Shown: piece by piece, positions 57,235 to 64,000 of the stretch
Numbering within the stretch: position 1 is the first letter of the stretch
Layout: each line of letters begins with the position of its first letter
From: Chloroflexi bacterium CFX6
GTDB taxonomy: Bacteria; Chloroflexota; Anaerolineae; Anaerolineales; Villigracilaceae
Length of the DNA stretch: 64,000 nucleotides
NCBI GenBank assembly: GCA_030263595.1
Contig: SZPG01000018.1
Coordinates: forward strand, 1 to 64,000
Reading direction: 5' to 3'
Position numbers and translations under genes: made by a program
The notes under the pieces: model-generated
The model's input: only the letters and a program-made list of their open reading frames with translations
What the model was told of the DNA's origin: nothing
The model's database searches: none

Positions 57235-58506
57235 ATGAAATTTCAACCTGTAACAGGACGCGCCGCCCTGCGCGCCCTCCTCAAAGAACGCTCACCGCTC
57301 GGCCCGTTGAAGGTCATGGCGAAACATATCGGGCGCTTCTTTCAGATTCCCCTGCCGATGTTCCGCCCGTTCGTTGTGTTCGGACCCGAGGCGAATCGCA
57401 AGGTGCTCGTCACCGAACGCGACAAGGTCTTGTGGCGCAACACTGACCCCGTGACGGATCTGCTCGGGCGCGGCGTTCTCGTCGTGGATGGCGGGGAGCA
57501 CGACCGTTACCGCAAATTGATGGAGCCCCCGCTTCATCCCTCCCGATTAGCTGGATACGCTTCGATGATGCTTTCCCAAACCGACCGCGTCTCCTCCCAA
57601 TGGCGTGACGGCGACATTGTAGACATGCTCGTTGAGTCGCGCAAAATCGCCCTGCTCATCATCATGCAAACTTTGTTCAGCAGGGATGCGTGGGACGATC
57701 TGCCGCGCATCTGGACACCGATACTCAAATCCATCGAATATATCTCGCCTGGCGCGTGGATACTGTGGCGCAGGATGCCGCGACCCGGATTCAAGAAGCT
57801 GTTTAGGGAGTTGGATGATTATCTTTATCGAATCATTGCGGAACGTAGAAGGCATAATACAGAGTGGAAAGTAGAAAGTGGAAAGATGGATCTCCTCCAA
57901 CACTTGATTGATGCAGGACTCTCCGACCAAATCATCCGCGACCAGATGTTGACCATGCTCATCGCGGGACACGATACGTCCACGGCATTGCTGGCATGGA
58001 CGTTCGCTTTATTGGGTCAACATCCTGACATCCATGAGCGGGTCGTGCGTGAAATTGATTCGATGGACAAGTCTCCGCTCCTCGACCAGGTCATCAAGGA
58101 GAGTCTGCGCCTGTATCCGCCCATTCACATCGGCAACCGGCTTGTCGCGCGAGAGATGGAATTTGCCGAAGGAAAATTCCCTGCCGGCGGGCGGATGTTC
58201 TATTCCATCTACCTCACCCACCGCGACCCCGAAATCTGGGAGAACGCGGAATCCTTCTGCCCCGAACGATTCGCTCATGGACGAAAAACGCCGCCATTTT
58301 CATACGTGCCGTTTGGCGGGGGTCCGCGCGCCTGCATCGGCGGCGCCTTCGGTCAGGCGGAGGCGCGCATTGTGCTGGCGCGTTTGCTGCGGACACATGC
58401 GTTTGAATTGACGAATCACAAAATCCGTCCCCACATGGGCGCGACATTGGAGCCGCGGCCGGGGGTGAAAATGAAAATTACCGGGAGAGTGGAAAGTAGC
58501 AGGTAA
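57235..58506 (+). CDS. Cytochrome P450, probable carotenoid hydroxylase
   Basis: P450 monooxygenase of 423 residues. Heme-binding loop FGGGPRACIGGAFGQAEA (F-x-G-x3-A-C-x-G, Cys near 363), I-helix oxygen motif AGHDTSTALLAW (A/G-G-x-D/E-T-T/S), K-helix ExxR as ESLRLYPP, and PERF meander. By position with crtB/crtI and CarH it resembles the Thermus arrangement containing CYP175A1, a beta-carotene hydroxylase, so ring hydroxylation is the best guess. The segment NTEWKVESGKMD (about 206-217) is encoded by gtggaaagtagaaagtgga repeat words (57864-57885), inserted in a surface loop; the C-terminal GRVESSR uses the same words. Confidence 0.88.
   Translation: MKFQPVTGRAALRALLKERSPLGPLKVMAKHIGRFFQIPLPMFRPFVVFGPEANRKVLVTERDKVLWRNTDPVTDLLGRGVLVVDGGEHDRYRKLMEPPLHPSRLAGYASMMLSQTDRVSSQWRDGDIVDMLVESRKIALLIIMQTLFSRDAWDDLPRIWTPILKSIEYISPGAWILWRRMPRPGFKKLFRELDDYLYRIIAERRRHNTEWKVESGKMDLLQHLIDAGLSDQIIRDQMLTMLIAGHDTSTALLAWTFALLGQHPDIHERVVREIDSMDKSPLLDQVIKESLRLYPPIHIGNRLVAREMEFAEGKFPAGGRMFYSIYLTHRDPEIWENAESFCPERFAHGRKTPPFSYVPFGGGPRACIGGAFGQAEARIVLARLLRTHAFELTNHKIRPHMGATLEPRPGVKMKITGRVESSR
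57864..57885. repeat. Word repeat (gtggaaagtag) in frame in the P450 gene
   Basis: gtggaaagtagaaagtgga plus aag. The same agtggaaagtag occurs at 58488-58498 near the 3' end of the gene, and the complementary style (ttccaatttccactc...) fills the gap at 58538-58560. Confidence 0.6.
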
Positions 58507-58571
58507 AAGGCAGGCACTCTCGTTCGCCTAATCACAACTTTCCAATTTCCACTCCCTATTCTCTATTCACT

Positions 58572-59417
58572 ATGACATACTTCGGTTTTCTACTTCGCTT
58601 TGTAGTCCTCCCAATCCTCGTACTCCTCCTCATCGCCCTGTGGGACGAAAAAAGCGACAAAAGGATCAACGGATTCCGCAATGGGCGCGCCGTATGGACC
58701 GCCATCGGCATCCACGTATTGATCGCGGTACTCTACGCCACCCCGTGGGACAATTATCTCGTCGCGACAGGCGTGTGGTATTACAACCCTGAACTAGTCA
58801 CAGGCATTGTGATCGGCTACGTGCCCATCGAAGAATATACGTTCTTCGTCGTGGAGACGATCCTTGCAGGCCTATGGTGGTGGTTTCTCGCGCGGCGCTT
58901 CCTCTCCGCTGCCGCTCCGCTACCCGGCGGGTATGATGTCGGCGCGAAGGAATTCGCTCCCAACAAACGACTTGTGTGCCTGTCTACTTGTGTGCTTGTC
59001 CTACTCTGGGTACCCTCCGCCTGCCTCTTCTTCTTCGGCGATGTCAAGTGGACGTATCTCTCCATCATCCTCTTCTGGGCGTTGCCGGCGATCCTCCCTC
59101 AACTCCTTTTTGGCGCGGACATCCTCTGGCATTATCGCAGACTGGTCTTTTGGACGATCGCGGTTCCAGGGACATATCTTTCCCTGATGGACATCGTCGC
59201 ATTGCGCGATACGACCTGGTCCATCTCGAAGGAGCAGACCACCGGCATTCTCTTCTTTGGAATCCTGCCGCTCGAGGAGGCGGTGTTCTTTTTCATCACG
59301 AATGCGCTGATCTCGTTTGGCGTCACGCTCCTGCTGGCGAACGTCAGCCAGGAGAGGTTGGCGGAAATAAAAAAGACCCTCGAACGATTTTCCATTCGAA
59401 GGGCTGATGAAGCCTGA
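58572..59417 (+). CDS. Fused lycopene cyclase (CrtYc-CrtYd type)
   Basis: Membrane lycopene cyclase of 281 residues consisting of two homologous three-helix units. The first has IGYVPIEEYTFFVVETILAG (about 76-95), the second FFGILPLEEAVFFFITNALISFG (about 231-253): the P-x-E-E-x-x-F-F motif of heterodimeric cyclases appears in both, so CrtYc and CrtYd are joined in one chain as in archaeal and fungal forms. It cyclises the ends of lycopene to beta-rings. The linker LVCLSTCVLV (about 135-144) is encoded by a 21-base stretch identical to an intergenic repeat at 29445-29465. Last gene of the crt operon. No Shine-Dalgarno is obvious; the upstream gap is repeat-like. Confidence 0.88.
   Translation: MTYFGFLLRFVVLPILVLLLIALWDEKSDKRINGFRNGRAVWTAIGIHVLIAVLYATPWDNYLVATGVWYYNPELVTGIVIGYVPIEEYTFFVVETILAGLWWWFLARRFLSAAAPLPGGYDVGAKEFAPNKRLVCLSTCVLVLLWVPSACLFFFGDVKWTYLSIILFWALPAILPQLLFGADILWHYRRLVFWTIAVPGTYLSLMDIVALRDTTWSISKEQTTGILFFGILPLEEAVFFFITNALISFGVTLLLANVSQERLAEIKKTLERFSIRRADEA
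58978..58998. repeat. Intergenic-type repeat word in frame in lycopene cyclase gene
   Basis: A 21-base segment (cctgtctacttgtgtgcttg preceded by g) identical to 29445-29465. It codes for part of the hydrophobic linker between the two cyclase halves. Confidence 0.65.
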
Positions 59418-59421
59418 ATGA

Positions 59422-59485
59422 CGGGACGCATCGTCCCGAAGGTTCGAGCAGGAAGCAAGTCCGCATCTCGACATCCTTCGGGACG
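59422..59485. repeat. Nested palindrome (cgggacg-cat-cgtcccg; cgtcccgaagg/ccttcgggacg)
   Basis: Lies between the convergent lycopene cyclase and glycosyltransferase genes; may act as a bidirectional terminator. The cgtcccgaaggtt word is also present at 20607-20619. Confidence 0.6.
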
Positions 59486-59495
59486 TTCTTCGCAA

Positions 59496-60428
59496 CTACT
59501 CTTCCGGCGCCTCACGGACGATGTACAAGGGCCTGCCCTTCGCCTCGTCGTACAGGCGGCCGATGTATTCGCCCAATATCCCCAGCGAGATCAACTGCAC
59601 GCCGCCGAGGAATAACACGGCAATCAAGGTCGTCGCCTGACCAAAGAACGCCTGCGACCCGCTTGCGCGCAGATAAATGACCACAGGGATTGCAAGGATG
59701 GCAATACCCGCCGAGAAAAACCCGAAGAAGGTGGCAACCTGCAAGGGGAAATAAGAAAAGCCGGTGATGGCGTTCAATGCCAGTCGGAACATCTTGCGGA
59801 ACGGATACTTCGTCTCGCCTGCCACGCGGGCGGCGCGCTTGTATTCCACACCGATCTGTTTGAAGCCCACCCAGGCAGACATGCCGCGCGGAAAGCGATG
59901 TCGCTCGCGCATGGACTTCAGTACGTCCACCACCTTGCGATCCATCAGGCGGAAATCGCCCGTATCGAGCGGGATCTTCACGTCCGTGATGCGGTAGATG
60001 ATGCGGTAGAACAACGAGGCGGTCCACAACTTGAACCACGACTCTCCCTCGCGTTCGGCGCGTACGGCGTACACGACCTCGTACCCCTCCTGCCACTTCT
60101 TCGCCATTTCGAGAATGAGTTCGGGCGGATCCTGCAAGTCCGCGTCAATGACAATGACCGCGTCGCCGCGCGCGTAGTCCCAGCCTGCGGTGATGGCGAT
60201 CTGATGACCGAAGTTGCGCGCAAAGATCACCGGGCGGACGTGTTTGTCCTTTTTGGCAAGTTCGCGGATGATCTCGGTCGAACCGTCCGTGGAACCGTCG
60301 TCCACGAGGATGAGTTCCCAGGGTGCGCCGGTTTGTGTCATTACCTCCTTGACGCGGCGATGCAGTTCGGGAAGGTTGTCCTTTTCGTTGTAGATGGGAG
60401 CGATGATCGAATAGGTGATTTTCATCAT
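59496..60428 (-). CDS. Family 2 glycosyltransferase, DPM1/GtrB-like
   Basis: Membrane-bound polyprenyl-phosphate glycosyltransferase of 310 residues. GT-A core: [73 protein letters not shown] (DxD and the DLQDPPE acceptor motif), [13 protein letters not shown] and the [15 protein letters not shown] loop. Two C-terminal helices (about 228-255 and 262-290) anchor it, as in GtrB/DPMS with transmembrane segments. It likely makes an undecaprenyl-phosphate sugar used for envelope glycosylation. Sugar unknown. GGAAG lies seven bases before the ATG. Convergent with the crt operon. Confidence 0.92.
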   Translation of the reverse strand: MMKITYSIIAPIYNEKDNLPELHRRVKEVMTQTGAPWELILVDDGSTDGSTEIIRELAKKDKHVRPVIFARNFGHQIAITAGWDYARGDAVIVIDADLQDPPELILEMAKKWQEGYEVVYAVRAEREGESWFKLWTASLFYRIIYRITDVKIPLDTGDFRLMDRKVVDVLKSMRERHRFPRGMSAWVGFKQIGVEYKRAARVAGETKYPFRKMFRLALNAITGFSYFPLQVATFFGFFSAGIAILAIPVVIYLRASGSQAFFGQATTLIAVLFLGGVQLISLGILGEYIGRLYDEAKGRPLYIVREAPEE

Positions 60429-60500
60429 GGATTTCTTCCGGGCAGATGAGAGTCGGTCTGGAAGTCCGAATCAGGTTCGGGTGGGCGCGAAGCGGGGTTC

Positions 60501-61658
60501 TTATTCCTTCGATTTCCTGAATTTGAGGCGGGCGCGTTTGGGCGGGTTGATCTTTTCCGGCGGGGCGACGAATTGCCGGCTTCCGTCGTCTTCAAAGGCG
60601 GGAAGCCCCAGAACCTTCCGTCGCAGGTATCCGAGGATCACGGTCAGCGAGGCGATGACCGGTACAACGAGCAGCGCGCCGAGGATGCCGGCCAGAATGG
60701 TCGCAACGATGATCACGACGAAGACCAGCCCCTCGTTCATGTGGACGCTGCGCCCCATGATGATCGGGCGGAGGAAGAAATTCTTCAGGTTGATCAACAC
60801 CAGGTAGATCGCGATCACCAGTCCCGCCACCCAAAAGTTGGAAAGGGGTATCCACGAAGAGCCTTCGAGCAGCGCCACGCCCGCCGCAAGCACAACGGCG
60901 AGGAACGGACCGACATCCGGCACCAGCGTGAACAGCCCGGCGATCATCCCCAACACCAGCGCGCCGGGAATGCCCATGATGAGCCACACGATCGTAAAGA
61001 CCACGCCCACGATCAGCATCAACACGATCTGCCCGCGCAGGTAAGCCATCCAAATATTTCGGATGCGGTTGTACAGTTCCTGCGCCTCGGCGCGGTACGG
61101 GGGCAGGACGATGGCGAACATGCCCGCCTGTATCTCGGACCAGTGGGACAGCAGAAGATAGATGACGACCACGATCACGAGGAACCACAGCACACCCACC
61201 GAGGTGGTTTCGAGCAGCGGCAGGATCTGTTCCGGCAGGGGCGTGAGGAAGGCGTCCTGCGCCTTCAACAGGTTCTCCGCCCAGCCCTCCAGATGAAATT
61301 CGAGACCGCCGACCTGGATCGGTTGCGAAAGCGTGTTCCCGAGTTGTTTCGAAAGATCCAGCAGGTCCTGGACGACGATGCGCGCTTCGTCGTAGAAGAT
61401 CGGCGTAAGCGCGGCAGGCAAGCCAGCCATGAGGACCAGCGAGGAAAAGAAAACGACGTTCACCGAAGCCGCGCGCGACAGCCTTGTCCGCGCCCTGAGA
61501 AACTCGATGATCGGATTCAACAGGTACGCCACGAACCCGGCGATCACAAAATTCCTGACCGCGTCGCGCGCGTAGACGAGAAACGCGACGAACGCGAGGA
61601 CCAGAAAAACGCCGACGACGTAACGAAACGTAAGCGACCATTCATTGTTTTCTTTCAT
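60501..61658 (-). CDS. AI-2E family (PerM/TqsA-like) membrane transporter
   Basis: Integral membrane protein of 385 residues, eight predicted helices. N-terminal pair FRYVVGVFLVLAFVAFLVYA and FVIAGFVAYLLNPIIEFLR (family motif AxLLxPxVxxL), a central soluble loop, then VLWFLVIVVVIYLLLSHW and the conserved GIPGALVLGMIAGLFTLVPDVGPFLAVVLAAGVALL with the P-x-x-G-P motif, and ILRPIIMG-like FLRPIIMGRSVHMNEGLVFVVII. Members export small molecules or Na+/H+; the substrate cannot be given. The C-terminal tail is basic. Its ATG overlaps the threonine synthase stop by four bases. Confidence 0.9.
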   Translation of the reverse strand: MKENNEWSLTFRYVVGVFLVLAFVAFLVYARDAVRNFVIAGFVAYLLNPIIEFLRARTRLSRAASVNVVFFSSLVLMAGLPAALTPIFYDEARIVVQDLLDLSKQLGNTLSQPIQVGGLEFHLEGWAENLLKAQDAFLTPLPEQILPLLETTSVGVLWFLVIVVVIYLLLSHWSEIQAGMFAIVLPPYRAEAQELYNRIRNIWMAYLRGQIVLMLIVGVVFTIVWLIMGIPGALVLGMIAGLFTLVPDVGPFLAVVLAAGVALLEGSSWIPLSNFWVAGLVIAIYLVLINLKNFFLRPIIMGRSVHMNEGLVFVVIIVATILAGILGALLVVPVIASLTVILGYLRRKVLGLPAFEDDGSRQFVAPPEKINPPKRARLKFRKSKE

Positions 61659-62923
61659 AGGATCTTTTTGACCGCCTCCAAAGTCGGTTCGATGACGGGA
61701 GCCTCGATCACCGCCTGCATCGCGGCGCGGATGTCCTTCAGACCGCTGCCCGTATTCAACACCAGGATGGGATCATCGCTTCCGACCACGCCGGAGCCTG
61801 CTCCTTTGACCAGACCGGCATACGCAGCCGCCCCGGCCGGTTCCGCAAAGATCCCCACCCTGCCCAATTCTGCAATCGCCTTGAGGATCTCCTCGTCTGT
61901 TACTGTGATATACGCGCCGCCGGTCTCCTTTGCCGCGCGGACAGCCCTCACGCCGTCACGCGGCAGGTCAACCGAGATCGAATCGGCAATCGTCCTTGCA
62001 GAGACGGGCGCGATCGTTTCCGTGTTCCCGCGGAACGCGTTCGCGATGGCGGCGGAACCCTCCGCCTGCACGCCGAAGATGCGCGGGAGGCGGGAAATCC
62101 ACCCAAGTTGGAGCAGGTCCTTGAAACCCTTGTGGAGGCCGGAGATGATGTTGCCATCGCCCACCGAGACGAGGATCGTCAGCGGCGTGTGGTCGGTTTC
62201 CTCGCCGATCCGTTTGTGCATTTCGCGATGCACGCCCTGCCACCATTCCCAAATCTCGAAGGCGGCGGTCTTCTTCCCCTCCGCCGTGAAGGGATTGTAG
62301 CCCGTGTTGCGGCAGTACCAGCCGAACTCCTCCGCACATTTGATCGTGAGATCGAACGCGTCGTCGTAGGTGCCATCCACCAAAATGACCTTCGCGCCGA
62401 AGATCAACAGTTGCGCCACCTTCGCCTGCGGCGCGGATTTCGGGGCGAAGATTACGGCTTTTTGTCCCACCGCGGCAGACATCCCTGCGAGCGCCGCGCC
62501 GGCGTTTCCGGTCGAGGCGGTGACAACGACCTCCGCGCCGATCTCCCGCGCGCGCGCCACCACAATCGCGGAGGCGCGGTCTTTGAAGGAGGCGGTCGGG
62601 TTCCTCGATTCGTCCTTCAACCACAAATTCCGCAAATCCATTTTTTCGGCGAGGGAGGTTAATTCGAATACCGGGGTCCCGCCCGCGGCGTGGAGCGGAG
62701 TCGCCTCGCCCTCCGGCATGGAAACCGGCAACAACGGCAGGTACCGCCACAGCGACGGATCGTGCCGCGAGAGGATGTCCTCCGGCTCGTATTTCGTCTT
62801 GAGCGCCTCGTAATCGAGGAGCACGTCCAAATTCCCGCCGTCCTTCGGGCAGGTGTAGGTGATTTCATCGGGAGAATATTCCGTCCCGCACAGCGAACAG
62901 CGATAGTTGGTGAATTTGCCCAT
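61655..62923 (-). CDS. thrC: Threonine synthase
   Basis: PLP enzyme of 422 residues converting O-phosphohomoserine to threonine. The PLP lysine is in LWLKDESRNPTASFKDRASAIVV (Lys about 116), followed by VVTASTGNAGAALAGMSAAVG (phosphate-binding loop) and VGDGNIISGLHKGFKDL. An N-terminal zinc-ribbon-like segment (YRCSLCG...TCPKDGG) is degenerate: only three of four Cys remain. The length suits the class I type found in bacteria and archaea; confusion with a related PLP lyase is possible but the SFKDR context favours ThrC. It overlaps the AI-2E gene by four bases. AGGAAA precedes the ATG. Confidence 0.9.
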   Translation of the reverse strand: MGKFTNYRCSLCGTEYSPDEITYTCPKDGGNLDVLLDYEALKTKYEPEDILSRHDPSLWRYLPLLPVSMPEGEATPLHAAGGTPVFELTSLAEKMDLRNLWLKDESRNPTASFKDRASAIVVARAREIGAEVVVTASTGNAGAALAGMSAAVGQKAVIFAPKSAPQAKVAQLLIFGAKVILVDGTYDDAFDLTIKCAEEFGWYCRNTGYNPFTAEGKKTAAFEIWEWWQGVHREMHKRIGEETDHTPLTILVSVGDGNIISGLHKGFKDLLQLGWISRLPRIFGVQAEGSAAIANAFRGNTETIAPVSARTIADSISVDLPRDGVRAVRAAKETGGAYITVTDEEILKAIAELGRVGIFAEPAGAAAYAGLVKGAGSGVVGSDDPILVLNTGSGLKDIRAAMQAVIEAPVIEPTLEAVKKIL

Positions 62924-62984
62924 GAGGTTTCCTTTGATTTCCCCAATTGTACCCCGATGGCTGGATTAACAATAAAGGCGAGAG

Positions 62985-63821
62985 TCACCTCAACTCAGCC
63001 GGCAGGGACCGCGCCTCCCCACTTTGGCGGTCCGCCAGTTCCCAATCCAGGATGCACTCCGCCACGGACGAACCGTCCGCCCGCCGGATGCCGACATACC
63101 GCGCTCCGCCCGTTTCATGGAGACTGAGCATGTGCGTGGACACGCGCAACGTTTCCCCCCACCCCGCAATGGACGCATACTGGATGTGAACCCGCTTCAC
63201 GACCACGCTCAAACCTGCCTCTGCCAACCGCGCCGGACTCCACCCCCGCGCCGCAAACTCCTGCGCCGCGACTTCCTCCGCGTAATTGACATGGATCACG
63301 TTATTGACGTGCCCGTACACGTCCAAATCCATCCATTCCACCCGGCGTTGCATCACAAAAGGGTTCTCAATTGGTGCAACCTTCGGAAAGCGTTCAAAGG
63401 GGAATGAGCGAGGGTTTTCAAGCCGAAACACATTCACAACTTCGTCGGGCAAATTCTTCGGTCGTCCCGTCTTTGCATCCATAAAAACAACCTGCTGCGT
63501 GCCTTGCGCGATCACTTCCCCGTTGTCCTTGCGCGTCACTTCAAAACAACGCGTCCCACGGACACCTTTCCAATTGACCATCCAAATGGTCAAGCCGAAT
63601 TCATCATTATGCCGCAACGGACGCATGAAGTGGATATCCGTCTCACGGATCACCCAGAACACATCGGGGTTCTCGCTATACTTCGAGTCCCAGCCCAACG
63701 CAACACCCCAATCCCAGGCGGTTTCCATTAAATACCGCAAATAATTCGCAGGACTGACCGCGCCGCCGGGATCCAACTCCCCCCAGCGGACACGGAAGGT
63801 ACGGGTGAAGATTTTGGACAT
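62985..63821 (-). CDS. Double hot-dog acyl-CoA/acyl-ACP thioesterase-like protein
   Basis: Protein of 278 residues with two tandem hot-dog domains. First (about 4-140): FRVRWGELDPGGAVSPANYLRYLMETAWDWG, the 4HBT-like active-site helix with D-x-x-G-x-V/H-x-N-x-x-Y, though the usual His is Ala-Val here. Second (about 148-265): RRVEWMDLDVYGHVNNVIHVNYAEEVAAQEF with an intact D-x-x-G-H-V-N-N-x-x-Y motif. The arrangement resembles FatA/acyl-ACP thioesterases, one domain being catalytic. Likely releases fatty acids from a carrier. ATG at 63821 is chosen because the earlier frame runs through a palindromic repeat. It lies 61 bases upstream of thrC's neighbourhood on the same strand. Confidence 0.82.
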   Translation of the reverse strand: MSKIFTRTFRVRWGELDPGGAVSPANYLRYLMETAWDWGVALGWDSKYSENPDVFWVIRETDIHFMRPLRHNDEFGLTIWMVNWKGVRGTRCFEVTRKDNGEVIAQGTQQVVFMDAKTGRPKNLPDEVVNVFRLENPRSFPFERFPKVAPIENPFVMQRRVEWMDLDVYGHVNNVIHVNYAEEVAAQEFAARGWSPARLAEAGLSVVVKRVHIQYASIAGWGETLRVSTHMLSLHETGGARYVGIRRADGSSVAECILDWELADRQSGEARSLPAELR

Positions 63822-63844
63822 GAGGCTGATTGTACTTGATTCAA

Positions 63845-63965
63845 CTGAGAGACCTGACAGGTCTCCATGGAAGTCTGACAGCCTCGCGTCTATGTCCACG
63901 CATGGATCACGGTTAACAGCGGCGCGCATCAGACCTGTCAGGTCTCTCACCCCAAAACAGGCTCT
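63845..63965. repeat. gacctgacaggtc palindrome family at the window end
   Basis: agacctgacaggtctcc on the left and cagacctgtcaggtctctc on the right enclose about 65 bases, so the whole block is one big inverted repeat, with a small aggtct palindrome in each arm. It precedes the thioesterase gene. Confidence 0.6.
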
Positions 63966-64000
63966 CAGGCTTGAAACCTTGAATGTAGTAAAATAAACGC

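Noticed and set aside
58978-58998. Frameshift in the lycopene cyclase gene at the repeat
   Set aside because: Both P-x-E-E-x-x-F-F halves are in the same uninterrupted frame, so the repeat is tolerated rather than disruptive.
60573-62300. 575-codon frame antisense to the AI-2E and threonine synthase genes
   Set aside because: Same shadow effect; no ribosome binding site and low-complexity His/Asp/Arg product.

Overview
The window looks like chromosome of an Anaerolineae-type member of the Chloroflexota. This is inference from content: fairly GC-rich genes, Pro/Thr-rich (TPTPT) lipoprotein linkers, NBR1-type Ig-like secreted proteins, FIST and multi-GAF signalling proteins, an F420-type deazaflavin enzyme, and very many small palindromic repeats of several families. 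No rRNA, tRNA, CRISPR array or complete insertion sequence was seen.

Layout. 1-6.2 kb: a secreted VWA protein, a Fur-family regulator with a nickel/cobalt ECF transporter (operator TTGCAA-N4-TTGCAA), and a lipoprotein. 6.4-15 kb: FIST protein, a giant PDZ/GAF histidine kinase, gyrB and a membrane protein. 15-24.5 kb: membrane protein, JAMM peptidase, plsY, a CoA-transferase, an MBL hydrolase, a two-gene P-loop ATPase operon behind a strong promoter overlapped by a LexA-type palindrome, acpS, and an active/inactive M16 peptidase pair. 24.8-31 kb: FAD oxidoreductase, CoA-transferase, a dihydroorotate-dehydrogenase-like protein, deazaflavin enzyme, dtd, trpS and a SelW-like selenoprotein read through an in-frame UGA. 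31-34.2 kb: a tungstate-type ABC transporter with its own regulator. 34.3-37.4 kb: SAM-I riboswitch and a TauE/SafE permease, then small genes including a YefM/YoeB toxin-antitoxin pair. 37.4-46.9 kb: metH, a homocysteine methyltransferase/MTHFR fusion, coaX, a lipoprotein and an FmdB zinc ribbon. 47-52 kb: ECF sigma factor, two-component system, NBR1-Ig protein. 52-59.4 kb: a carotenoid locus (TspO, crtB, crtI, a CarH/LitR-type B12 photoreceptor, cytochrome P450, fused lycopene cyclase). 59.5-63.8 kb: glycosyltransferase, AI-2E-family exporter, threonine synthase and a double hot-dog thioesterase.

How genes work together. The carotenoid genes can make a cyclic, probably hydroxylated C40 carotenoid. 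The neighbouring MerR/B12 protein keeps the W-x9-EH and axial His residues of light sensors, so light control of the divergent crtB/crtI promoters is likely. Nickel/cobalt uptake, two methionine synthases (one B12-dependent) and a SAM riboswitch form a cobalt/methyl/sulphur theme. The tungstate importer and the selenoprotein suggest tungsten- and selenium-dependent chemistry elsewhere in the genome.

The most unusual feature is how the repeats interact with genes. Palindromes and low-complexity repeat words typical of intergenic DNA also sit in frame inside coding regions (metH, P450, lycopene cyclase, DHOD-like gene), inflate the P3 arm of the SAM riboswitch, and provide TAG stop codons at several 3' ends. 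In metH a whole DUF559 nuclease-like domain flanked by two repeat arrays is carried in frame.
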